64,000 nucleotides of DNA from Lachnoclostridium phytofermentans ISDg (lineage in GTDB: Bacteria > Bacillota > Clostridia > Lachnospirales > Lachnospiraceae), in assembly GCF_000018685.1 (NCBI RefSeq), contig NC_010001.1:3054001-3118000 (forward strand). The letters are read 5' to 3'. How positions within the stretch are numbered: position 1 is the first letter of the stretch; each line of letters begins with the position of its first letter. Of this stretch, positions 44,151-51,416 are shown in pieces. The notes beneath the pieces are model-generated. The model searched no databases. It was given only the letters and a program-made list of their open reading frames with translations, and was not told the origin of the DNA. Both the position numbers and the translations under genes were made by a program.

Positions 44151-44708
44151 TTATACACGCTTCATGTAGTCGCCAGTTCTTGTATCGATAGAAATCTTAT
44201 CTCCCTGGTTAACGAATAATGGAACGTAAACAGTTGCACCTGTCTCAACTTTAGCAGGCTTTGTAGCACCCTGAGCTGTATCACCTTTAAAGCCTGGTTC
44301 TGTATCAACGATTACAAGCTCAACAAATAGTGGAGGCTCGATAGCGAATACGTTGCCTTGATGAGAAAGCATCTTAACCATATCGTTTTCCTTAACAAAT
44401 TTTAAGGAATCACCGACTGCTTCATCATTTAAAGCGATCTGATCAAATGTTTCAACATTCATAAAGTTATATAACTCACCGTCAGAATATAAATACTGCA
44501 TATCACTTCTTTCAATATGAGCTTGTGGATATTTTTCTTGTGGACGGAATGTTCTTTCAGTTAAACCACCGTTTTTAATATCTCTTAATTTGGTTCTAAC
44601 AAACGCTGCACCCTTTCCTGGTTTTACGTGCTGGAACTCAATAACCTGATAAACTGCATTATCAATCTCTAATGTTAGGCCATTTCTAAAATCGCCTGCT
44701 GATATCAT
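44151..44708 (-). CDS. efp: Elongation factor P
   Basis: Binds stalled ribosomes between the P and E sites and promotes peptide bonds at consecutive prolines. Three beta-barrel domains fit 185 residues; the domain I tip loop is KPGKGAAFVRTKLR with Lys at about position 32, and the C-terminal signature is GATVYVPLFVNQGDKISIDT. AAGGAGG precedes the ATG. It follows pepP as in Bacillus, but spoIIIAA, the usual next gene, is separated here by aroE and the padR operon. Confidence 0.98.
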   Translation of the reverse strand: MISAGDFRNGLTLEIDNAVYQVIEFQHVKPGKGAAFVRTKLRDIKNGGLTERTFRPQEKYPQAHIERSDMQYLYSDGELYNFMNVETFDQIALNDEAVGDSLKFVKENDMVKMLSHQGNVFAIEPPLFVELVIVDTEPGFKGDTAQGATKPAKVETGATVYVPLFVNQGDKISIDTRTGDYMKRV

Positions 44709-44899
44709 AAAAAAATCCTCCTTAAAATCAACTATACTATAGTCTATATTACTTGTCCGTTTTTTTCAACTATTTTTTTCAAAATCCTATATTTAATTGA
44801 AAAAATAGATACAATTTGTCACATGTTATTTACTGAGAAATAATAAAAAGAAGTTTTATATACCCTATTGGTGAACTCTCATACCAATTATCTAAATAG

Positions 44900-44922
44900 T
44901 ATTGTAATCGCATATTACAATA
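44900..44922 (-). terminator. Hairpin downstream of pepP
   Basis: Exact 9-bp stem TATTGTAAT/ATTACAATA with a 5-base loop, about 10 bases after the pepP stop. No strong T-run follows, so termination may be partial. The rest of the 223-bp gap before efp shows nothing else. Confidence 0.5.
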
Positions 44923-44931
44923 AGATACTTC

Positions 44932-45993
44932 TTATAGCTCAATAAGTTCCTTTGGTGAATTAGTGAAATTAATACAACCATCCTTTGTTAATACGATCAT
45001 GTCTTCGATACGCACACCGCCAAAATCCTTCACATAAATACCAGGTTCTACAGTTAATGTCATATTTTCTAGTACAATGTCTTCAGACTTAAGACTTGCT
45101 CGTGGTGATTCATGAATAAATAATCCAACACTATGACCTAGTCCGTGCCCAAAACAACCTTCATATCCTGCTTTATATATGATATCTCTTGCTATTTTAT
45201 CGATATCACGACCTACCATTCCTGCTTTCACTTGGTTTAATACTGCCATCTGTGCTTCTAGTACAGTTTGATAGATCTCTTTTTGTTTCTCACTTGCTTT
45301 TCCAACAACAATCGTTCTTGTCATATCAGAACAATAACCATTGTATTTACATCCAAAATCAAGAGTTAATAAATCACCCTTTTCGATTTTCTTTCTAGAA
45401 GGTACTGCATGAGGCATAGAAGAATTGAGGCCAGAAGCTACAATTGGATCAAAGGATATCCCTTCTGCACCATTTGTTTTCATAATATACTCTAATTTCG
45501 CTGCTATCTCAATCTCCGTTACACCAGGCTTAATCTCATCAAGAATTTTAGAAAAGGTGATATCACCAATATGTTCTGCTTCTTTTAAGAAAGATAATTC
45601 TTCCGAAGTTTTAACCATACGTAAGCTTGCAAGTTCTCCATGATAAGGAATTAGTGTAACATCCTCTAACTCTTTCTTCAGCTTTGAATACTCAGCAAAA
45701 GAAACTTCCTCTTCTTCAAAACCTAGAGATTTATTATTTTCTTCCACTACTACCTTTGCGATAGTTTTCGCATATCCATCATTTGCAATATCAATAACTT
45801 CATATCCCACAGCCTCTGCCTGAGCTTGATAAATATAACGAAAATCAGTGAATATTATTTTTCTATTCTGTGATATATACGCATATCCAGTATCGCCTCG
45901 GTACCCTGTAATATAACGTACGCTATGGCGATTGGAAATTAAAATGGCATCACATTGTAGCCCTTTTATAATATCTAAAACTTTTTGTATCAT
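44932..45993 (-). CDS. pepP: M24-family Xaa-Pro aminopeptidase/dipeptidase
   Basis: Metallopeptidase cleaving the bond next to proline. An N-terminal creatinase-like domain (about 1-125) is followed by the pita-bread domain with the five metal ligands visible: DFGCKYNGYCSDMTRT (two Asp), GLGHSVGLFIHESP (His), TVEPGIYV (Glu) and GGVRIEDM (Glu). Length 353 fits the short Firmicutes proteins (YqhT type). AGGAGG precedes the ATG. It pairs with efp, both concerned with proline-containing chains, and lies after aroQ. Confidence 0.95.
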   Translation of the reverse strand: MIQKVLDIIKGLQCDAILISNRHSVRYITGYRGDTGYAYISQNRKIIFTDFRYIYQAQAEAVGYEVIDIANDGYAKTIAKVVVEENNKSLGFEEEEVSFAEYSKLKKELEDVTLIPYHGELASLRMVKTSEELSFLKEAEHIGDITFSKILDEIKPGVTEIEIAAKLEYIMKTNGAEGISFDPIVASGLNSSMPHAVPSRKKIEKGDLLTLDFGCKYNGYCSDMTRTIVVGKASEKQKEIYQTVLEAQMAVLNQVKAGMVGRDIDKIARDIIYKAGYEGCFGHGLGHSVGLFIHESPRASLKSEDIVLENMTLTVEPGIYVKDFGGVRIEDMIVLTKDGCINFTNSPKELIEL

Positions 45994-46130
45994 GTTATTA
46001 TCCTCCTATTACGTTCCATTTATTCTTCATTTCTTCGCTGCTCTTTGTCTTGATAATGCACATTATCAACTTTGAGGATGCAGCGTATATATAACTTTTG
46101 ATAAGTGAAAGATCTACAATTTTTACTCTT
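45994..46130 (-). repeat. Leader module-like segment upstream of pepP
   Basis: Minus strand shows GTAGATCTTTCACTTATCAA, a perfect palindrome TGATAATG-ca-CATTATCA (46051-46068), then AGAGCAGCGAAGAAATGAAG. This matches the order of the leader modules (CTTTCAC, hairpin, GCAG-GAAATGA) but is more diverged; a separate AGGAGG serves pepP. Confidence 0.45.
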
Positions 46131-46149
46131 TATTCCCAAGGTTATTTTA

Positions 46150-46587
46150 TTAACCGATGTTCATGGAAATTATGGCATCTATGGCTAATAAGTACCCTTG
46201 CAAACCTAGTCCAACAATCTGACCAGTACACACAGGAGCTGTTACGGATACATGGCGAAACTCTTCTCGTTTATGTACATTGGAGATATGTACTTCTATT
46301 TTGGGTATTTCAATAGAGGCTAGAGCGTCACGAATTGCATAACTATAATGGGTATATGCACCTGGATTTATTATAATCGCATCCGTTTGATCCGAATATG
46401 CTTCCTGAATTCGGTCTATGATTTCACCTTCCCCATTACTTTGGAAAGTTACAATCTCAATTCCTTCTTTTTTCGCCTTTCCCTCAAGTAAAGAAAGCAA
46501 ATAAGGATAATCCTCTTTCCCATAGATGGCTTTTTCTCTTATTCCTAAGAAATTAATGTTCGGACCGTTGATTACTAAAATCTTCAT
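46150..46587 (-). CDS. aroQ: 3-dehydroquinate dehydratase, type II
   Basis: Third step of the shikimate pathway: 3-dehydroquinate to 3-dehydroshikimate. Type II signature NGPNINFLGIRE lies near 6-17, NPGAYTHYSYAIRDAL near 74-89 and EVHISNVHKREEFRHVS near 97-113, containing the catalytic His. The 145-residue length is exact for the type. It follows aroK by 23 bases. Its ribosome-binding region (GCGCAGGAATAGAGGGG) shares the purine-rich form seen before nadK. Confidence 0.97.
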   Translation of the reverse strand: MKILVINGPNINFLGIREKAIYGKEDYPYLLSLLEGKAKKEGIEIVTFQSNGEGEIIDRIQEAYSDQTDAIIINPGAYTHYSYAIRDALASIEIPKIEVHISNVHKREEFRHVSVTAPVCTGQIVGLGLQGYLLAIDAIISMNIG

Positions 46588-46610
46588 CTTTCCCCTCTAT
46601 TCCTGCGCAC

Positions 46611-47132
46611 TTACGCAAAGTTCTGCCTGATTGATATAATTTCTTGCACTATCCTATCGATTGATCTATCTTTAGTTTCCAGAACCATATCAGCACAAGC
46701 CTCATAGATTGGAACCCGTATCTTTAGCATCTGTTCGATTGCACCAAGTGGATCTTCACACTGAAGCAAAGGTCTTGTCGTATCATTTTTAAGTCTCTGA
46801 TACGTCACCTCCTTCGAAGTTTTTAAAAATATAACAAATCCTATTTCACGAAGTAAACTTACGTTCTCTGCGCGTAGTGGCATGCCCCCACCAGTTGATA
46901 AAACAGTTTGATTCAGAGTTTCTTGATACTCTCTAAGTAAATTCGTTTCCATCAAACGAAAGACTTCTTCACCCTTGCTTTTAAACATTTCGGAAATCGT
47001 CATCTGACTGCGTTTTTCAATTTCATTATCAGTATCCATAAACTTCATAGATAAGGTATTCGCTAAGCAAGTACCAACACTGCTTTTTCCAGTTCCCATA
47101 AAACCAATTAGTATGATATTATTCTTTTTCAT
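46611..47132 (-). CDS. aroK: Shikimate kinase
   Basis: Phosphorylates shikimate at the 3-hydroxyl. Walker A GFMGTGKSSVG is at 9-19, the shikimate-binding DTDNEIE at 33-39 and GGGMPL near 81. Length 173 is typical. It lies 10 bases after yqeG and 23 before aroQ. Together with aroE, aroF, tyrA and aroA nearby, the window holds most, but not all, of the chorismate route (aroB and aroC are not here). Confidence 0.97.
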   Translation of the reverse strand: MKKNNIILIGFMGTGKSSVGTCLANTLSMKFMDTDNEIEKRSQMTISEMFKSKGEEVFRLMETNLLREYQETLNQTVLSTGGGMPLRAENVSLLREIGFVIFLKTSKEVTYQRLKNDTTRPLLQCEDPLGAIEQMLKIRVPIYEACADMVLETKDRSIDRIVQEIISIRQNFA

Positions 47133-47142
47133 AGCACTCCCA

Positions 47143-47658
47143 TCATGAACGTTTTTTTTGCTTTGCTTGCTTTCTACGATAAAAGCTTAAAACAATACGT
47201 TCTAATAGACGTTTTATAACTATTTGTATTTCTTCCTTTTTTCCAATTGGCTTTACAAGATAACTCGTTATACCCGCGCGGTTTGCGCCATAAACATCTG
47301 TAAATATCTGATCACCAACAAAAATCGTATTTGATTTGTTAGTATTCATATATTCCATTGCTTTCAAATAGTTTTTTATCGAAGGTTTGTGAGCATTAAA
47401 AATATACTTTATCTTAATATCTTGATTGAACCGTTTTACACGATCTTCTTTATTATTAGAAATCAAGCATACTTCAAACCCTATCTTTTTTAATCTCTTA
47501 ATTAACGCTACTGCACGTTCACTAGCATCAGCACCATGCTCCACTAGAGTGTTATCGATATCAAAGATAATTCCCCGATAACCATTCTTATATAATTTTT
47601 CATAATCGATTTCATAGGATGACTCTACGTATTCGGTTGGATAAAATTTTTGAAACAT
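47143..47658 (-). CDS. yqeG: HAD-family phosphatase YqeG
   Basis: 171-residue haloacid-dehalogenase phosphatase, subfamily IIIA. Motif I FDIDNTLVEHG is near 32-42, motif II VCLISNNKE near 62-70, and motif III VGDQIFTDVYGANRAG near 116-131. Substrate not established; YqeG relatives act on phosphatidylglycerophosphate or are uncharacterised. The C-terminus is basic (RRKQAKQKKRS). In Bacillus it sits with yqeH and aroE; here it is followed by aroK. Confidence 0.9.
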   Translation of the reverse strand: MFQKFYPTEYVESSYEIDYEKLYKNGYRGIIFDIDNTLVEHGADASERAVALIKRLKKIGFEVCLISNNKEDRVKRFNQDIKIKYIFNAHKPSIKNYLKAMEYMNTNKSNTIFVGDQIFTDVYGANRAGITSYLVKPIGKKEEIQIVIKRLLERIVLSFYRRKQAKQKKRS

Positions 47659-47942
47659 AGTAACCTCTTTCTATTTTTTGCTTAACGGATTAGTCAAATT
47701 CATAGACCTAACGTCAGACCATATCTTAGGTTTGACGTTACAAAAATTTCTATTCATGAAATCACTCTCCTAGTTGATAATTATAACGAAATTCTTATCG
47801 ATATTCAACCTCATTTCTTCTTTGTTTTTAAATACTTAATCTTATTTGCCTCACTAACGAATTATTTCCGTTAAAAATTTATCTTACACTCTAAGCCTTG
47901 CGAAAGATAAATAGAAAGGATATAATACATAACATATCCTAA
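47659..47942. other. Non-coding region upstream of yqeG
   Basis: About 280 bp, AT-rich. AGACCTAACGTCAGACC and TAGGTTTGACGTTAC (about 47703-47740) form an imperfect inverted repeat. No gene recognised. It belongs to a 740-bp gap that also holds two family-A repeats and two cre-like sites. Confidence 0.4.
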
Positions 47943-47987
47943 ACAAGAAAAAGCACACTTGCGAACTTTACCTTGTCATGAATAATT
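47943..47987 (-). repeat. Family-A dispersed repeat, copy 4
   Basis: Reads ACAAGAAAAAGCACACTT then GCGAACTTTACCTTGTCATG and AATAAT on the plus strand. One of the closest matches to consensus. Confidence 0.85.
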
Positions 47988-48053
47988 GTTTAAATAAATT
48001 TCTACAATATAAATGTATGATTTGTACATTTAGGTGATAAAAAGGCTTGAAAT

Positions 48054-48067
48054 TGTAAGCTCTTACA
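48054..48067 (+). promoter_or_regulatory. cre-like palindrome 1
   Basis: TGTAAGCTCTTACA is a near-perfect palindrome close to the CcpA/LacI-family operator (TGNAANCGNTNNCA), with T replacing the central G. It lies about 330 bp before the gluconate dehydrogenase gene. Confidence 0.55.
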
Positions 48068-48173
48068 CATACTAGAAAAGAATTATTCAAGTAAATGCTA
48101 TTGATTTTTCTACATTGGTGATATATAATTGACTTACAATTCAATAATATCACATAGAATAATTGTAAGCGCT

Positions 48174-48187
48174 TATATTTACTTTGA
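48174..48187 (+). promoter_or_regulatory. cre-like palindrome 2
   Basis: TGTAAGCGCTTATA fits the cre consensus with the central CG intact. It lies about 210 bp before the gluconate dehydrogenase gene and 107 bp after the first palindrome, so carbon-catabolite or sugar-acid control of that gene is plausible. Confidence 0.65.
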
Positions 48188-48212
48188 ATAAAAGCAAAAC
48201 ACAGTTATCAAA

Positions 48213-48257
48213 ACAAGAAAAAGCGCGCTTCGCAAACTTTTCCTTGTCATGAATAAT
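48213..48257 (-). repeat. Family-A dispersed repeat, copy 5
   Basis: Reads ACAAGAAAAAGCGCGCTTCG then CAAACTTTTCCTTGTCATGA and ATAAT on the plus strand; almost exactly the consensus. It lies 226 bp from copy 4 in the same orientation. Confidence 0.88.
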
Positions 48258-48398
48258 AGAAAGAAACTTTAGGAACCTTCTATTATTATATAAGTGAAGC
48301 AAAAATCTGCCTAACTTAAAAGGAATAAATATAAGCGAAGGATTTTTTACATACCTTTGCTTGTATAATTTATTAAATATTATATGGAGGTCGTAAAA

Positions 48399-49187
48399 AT
48401 GGATTTTTCAAAGAAATTTTCCCTTGAAGGTAAAATCGCTTTAGTAACCGGTGCTTCTTATGGTATCGGATTTGCTATTGCTAGCGCATATGCAGAAGCT
48501 GGCGCTACTATAGTTTTCAACGATATCAAGCAGGAATTAGTAGACAACGGAATCGCTGCTTACAAAGAAGCTGGTATCACTGCTCACGGCTATGTTTGTG
48601 ACGTAACAAACGAAGATCAAGTAAATGCAATGGTCGCTCAGATCGAGAAGGAAGTTGGCGTTATCGACATCTTAGTTAACAATGCAGGTATTATCAAGCG
48701 TATCCCTATGATTGAAATGACAGCTGCTGAATTCAGACAAGTTATCGATGTAGATTTAAATGCTCCTTTCATCATGGCTAAAGCTGTTATTCCTAGCATG
48801 ATTAAGAAGGGTCATGGAAAGATTATCAACATCTGTTCTATGATGAGTGAATTAGGTCGTGAGACTGTATCCGCTTATGCTGCAGCAAAGGGTGGTCTTA
48901 AGATGTTAACTAAGAACATTGCATCTGAATATGGTGAATTCAACATTCAGTGTAATGGTATTGGACCTGGATACATCGCTACTCCTCAGACAGCTCCTCT
49001 TCGTGAAGATGGTCATCCATTCAACAACTTTATTATCTCAAAGACTCCAGCTGCTCGTTGGGGTGAGCCAGAAGATTTAGCTGGTCCATCTGTATTCTTA
49101 GCTTCTGATGCATCTGACTTCGTAAATGGTCACATCCTTTACGTAGACGGTGGTATCTTAGCATACATCGGAAAACAGCCTAAGTAA
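48399..49187 (+). CDS. gno: Gluconate 5-dehydrogenase (SDR family)
   Basis: Short-chain dehydrogenase interconverting D-gluconate and 5-ketogluconate. The cofactor motif TGASYGIG is near 17-24, NNAG near 92, and the catalytic Ser and Tyr-x-x-x-Lys are seen in NICSMMSELG and YAAAK near 160. The C-terminal KTPAARWGEPEDLAGPSVF and YVDGGILAYIGKQP are typical of Ga5DH rather than of KduD. Start 48399 is seven bases after GGAGG; the ATG at 48384 overlaps it. About 262 residues. It stands alone with two cre-like sites ahead and a strong terminator after it. Confidence 0.93.
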   Translation: MDFSKKFSLEGKIALVTGASYGIGFAIASAYAEAGATIVFNDIKQELVDNGIAAYKEAGITAHGYVCDVTNEDQVNAMVAQIEKEVGVIDILVNNAGIIKRIPMIEMTAAEFRQVIDVDLNAPFIMAKAVIPSMIKKGHGKIINICSMMSELGRETVSAYAAAKGGLKMLTKNIASEYGEFNIQCNGIGPGYIATPQTAPLREDGHPFNNFIISKTPAARWGEPEDLAGPSVFLASDASDFVNGHILYVDGGILAYIGKQPK

Positions 49188-49227
49188 GAGATATACAATA
49201 GAAACTTTATAAGTTTCTTAAAAAATT

Positions 49228-49278
49228 AAAGGAACGTCGCAATAGCTATGAATTAGATATTACGACGTTCCCTTTTTT
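49228..49278 (+). terminator. Rho-independent terminator after gno
   Basis: Exact stem GGAACGTCG (49231-49239) and CGACGTTCC (49263-49271) followed by CTTTTTT. A smaller hairpin, GAAACTT/AAGTTTC (49201-49217), precedes it. Confidence 0.92.
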
Positions 49279-49280
49279 AT

Positions 49281-49323
49281 CATTCCTGACAAGGTAAAAT
49301 TCACAAAGCGTGCTTTTTCTTGC
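49281..49323 (+). repeat. Family-A dispersed repeat, copy 6
   Basis: Reads CATTCCTGACAAGGTAAAAT then TCACAAAGCGTGCTTTTTCT and TGCT, the reverse complement of the consensus. It starts right after the gno terminator. Confidence 0.85.
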
Positions 49324-49355
49324 TAGAATGATTATATCTCATATTTTAAACTCTA

Positions 49356-50270
49356 CTAGGCAAGAAATTGCATAGAGTAACGGCACTCAAATTGCTCACC
49401 TTGATCAAGTTCATTTATATACTCTTTCTCACTTAAATCACCATCAAACTCTTCTGCATCACATCTACCGTACCATGGTTCTATACATACAAATGGTGCA
49501 TTTTTCCCTGCTGGTGACCATAATCCAAACAAAGGAGCATCAAACTTCATAACAACGTATGGCTGATCATCTGGTTTACAAATCGCAACTTCCTTAATTC
49601 CACTCTCTTCTATGATTAAAGCATCACGATCAAACAATCCTTTTTCATATTTAAGAAACCCAAATTCTCCCTTTTTAACTAAAGGAATTTGATAAGGAAT
49701 ATCCCGTTTCAAACCAGTATCAAAATTAACAATAGTGTAAGTAATCGTATTGGTATTTGGAAAACGGAAAGAATAATCTTCCTGTGATGTCCCTTCTATT
49801 AATGGGCAGAAAAATCCAGGATGCGCTCCGATTGCAAAATACATCTTCTCGTCCATAAGATTATCAACACGATAGAAAGTCTTAATCGTATCATCTTCTA
49901 ACTCATAACCTATCCATAAAGTATACTCAAAAGGATAACACTTTATCGATTCTTCATTGGAGGATAGTTTGAACAATATTTTATTGTCTTCTTGTTCCTG
50001 TATTATAAATTCTTGGTCCCTTGCAAATCCATGCTGTTGCATCGGATAAGTAACTCCCTTATACTGATACTGCTTCCCTTTTTGTGTTCCCACAAATGGA
50101 AATAATATCGGCGCATGTCTATCCCAATACTTCGGATCTGCAGACCATAGATATTCTTGTTCCTCTACTTTTCCTAATACCGTATTCTTTCTTTTAACAG
50201 AAATTAATTCAGCTCCTTTCGTGTCAAAGGTTGCTATCAACTGTGCATTCTCAAGATAAATTTTTGCCAT
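49356..50270 (-). CDS. Aldose 1-epimerase family protein (LacX-like)
   Basis: 304-residue member of the galactose mutarotase superfamily, probably cytoplasmic, acting on a sugar or sugar phosphate not identifiable here. The family pattern is clear: YLWSADPKYWDRHAPILFPF near 38-57, MQQHGFARDQEF near 77-88 (catalytic His region), GAHPGFFCPL near 148-157 (second His) and CIEPWYGRCD near 270-279. GTTTGACAC-type promoter not assigned. It lies 19 bases after a peptidase C26 gene, so the two are likely co-transcribed, though no pathway links them. Confidence 0.88.
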   Translation of the reverse strand: MAKIYLENAQLIATFDTKGAELISVKRKNTVLGKVEEQEYLWSADPKYWDRHAPILFPFVGTQKGKQYQYKGVTYPMQQHGFARDQEFIIQEQEDNKILFKLSSNEESIKCYPFEYTLWIGYELEDDTIKTFYRVDNLMDEKMYFAIGAHPGFFCPLIEGTSQEDYSFRFPNTNTITYTIVNFDTGLKRDIPYQIPLVKKGEFGFLKYEKGLFDRDALIIEESGIKEVAICKPDDQPYVVMKFDAPLFGLWSPAGKNAPFVCIEPWYGRCDAEEFDGDLSEKEYINELDQGEQFECRYSMQFLA

Positions 50271-50289
50271 TTCTTATCCCTTTCTTAAT

Positions 50290-51003
50290 CTATTTTTGAC
50301 ATGCCTGGATAAAAGCCCGAAAAATAAACTGTGATGTCTCGTCTCCCTCGTATAATTCTTCTGGATGCCATTGAACCCCTAGAAAAAAAGGATAATCTCT
50401 CATCGTCACTGCTTCGGTGTATCCGTCATTCGAATAACCAGCAATTTCTAAGCCCTTCGCAACTGTACGTATTACTTGATGATGATAACTGTTAACCATA
50501 ATTTTCTCTGACTTAACTATATTATGTAATAGTGTATCTTTACATACGTTTACATAATGCGTTGGAACATCACCACGAGATTTTTGATAATGCCCTACAT
50601 TCATAGTATCAGATTTCCGGTGTTCTATGTCTTGATAGATATCTCCACCTAAAGCAATGTTAATTACTTGAAGCCCACGGCAAATTCCTAATATCGGTTT
50701 TTTTAAAGCGAGTACATAAGGAAGTAACTTTATCTCTAGTTGATCCCTTGCTGGTTGTATGACTCTGCATTCCCAGGCAGAATCCTCACCCCAATAAAAA
50801 GGACTCACATCTGGTCCTCCCGGGTACAATACCCCATTTATCTCTGATAAGAGATAGACGATATCACTAATCTCTTGATACAAAGGGAGAAGGATTGGAA
50901 TACCACCCTCTTTTTGAATCGCTTTAACATAGAACTCCTCTATCTTTATCCTTTTTGTTTCTACTTCATACTGTGGTAAGATACCAATAACGGGTTTTTT
51001 CAC
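50290..51003 (-). CDS. Gamma-glutamyl-gamma-aminobutyrate hydrolase family protein (peptidase C26)
   Basis: Class I glutamine amidotransferase-like hydrolase of 237 residues, related to PuuD. The catalytic Cys sits in GICRGLQVINIALGGDIYQD near 106-125 and the His-Glu pair in GVQWHPEELYEG near 213-224. LYPGGPDVSP near 59 is the oxyanion-loop region. No puu genes are adjacent, so the substrate (gamma-glutamyl compound or other) is open. It precedes the epimerase-like gene. Confidence 0.9.
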   Translation of the reverse strand: MKKPVIGILPQYEVETKRIKIEEFYVKAIQKEGGIPILLPLYQEISDIVYLLSEINGVLYPGGPDVSPFYWGEDSAWECRVIQPARDQLEIKLLPYVLALKKPILGICRGLQVINIALGGDIYQDIEHRKSDTMNVGHYQKSRGDVPTHYVNVCKDTLLHNIVKSEKIMVNSYHHQVIRTVAKGLEIAGYSNDGYTEAVTMRDYPFFLGVQWHPEELYEGDETSQFIFRAFIQACQK

Positions 51004-51177
51004 TTTTTATCCTGCCAATAATCAAACTTATTATATCATACGAGGGGTTTGTGTAAAGATGAATATATTCTTACATATGTTTTAAATCATATATAGTCGT
51101 AATTCTCAGATACTCTTCAAGATATAAAAGAATTTCAAAAAAATTTACAAAAAGAATACAATACCCCATAAAGTCAA

Positions 51178-51220
51178 ACAAGAAAAAAGCACGCTTCACG
51201 AATTTTTCCTTGCCATAAAT
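51178..51220 (-). repeat. Family-A dispersed repeat, copy 7
   Basis: Reads ACAAGAAAAAAGCACGCTTC then ACGAATTTTTCCTTGCCATA and AAT on the plus strand. Confidence 0.85.
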
Positions 51221-51232
51221 ACGAAAAGAAGA

Positions 51233-51289
51233 AAACATACCTAGGAGAAGCAACAACAATTGCTACGCTTCTACTTCGGTATGTTTCCT
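51233..51289 (-). terminator. Terminator-like hairpin downstream of the EF-G paralogue
   Basis: On the minus strand GAAACATACC pairs with GGTATGTTTTC, with inner GAAGC/GCTTC pairing, followed by TTCTTTTCG. It lies 130 bases past the stop codon. The surrounding 51004-51416 gap otherwise holds family-A copy 7 and nothing else recognised. Confidence 0.7.
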
Positions 51290-51416
51290 TTGTTACGTTT
51301 TAAAATCTTTAAATTCTTTCAGTCAAAACTTGTTATAGCGAACTTCAACGATATCTTCATATCTTATTACTTTATCCATAAGAATTAAGATAATCTTCTT
51401 TCTTTCACTAAAAACA

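Noticed and set aside
47943..48257. Two similar 45-bp repeats 226 bp apart, considered as a CRISPR array
   Set aside because: Copies are scattered over 40 kb in both orientations with irregular spacing and no cas genes.
51071..51259. 62-codon minus-strand frame with hydrophobic residues
   Set aside because: It overlaps a family-A repeat and the terminator of the EF-G paralogue and has no ribosome-binding site.
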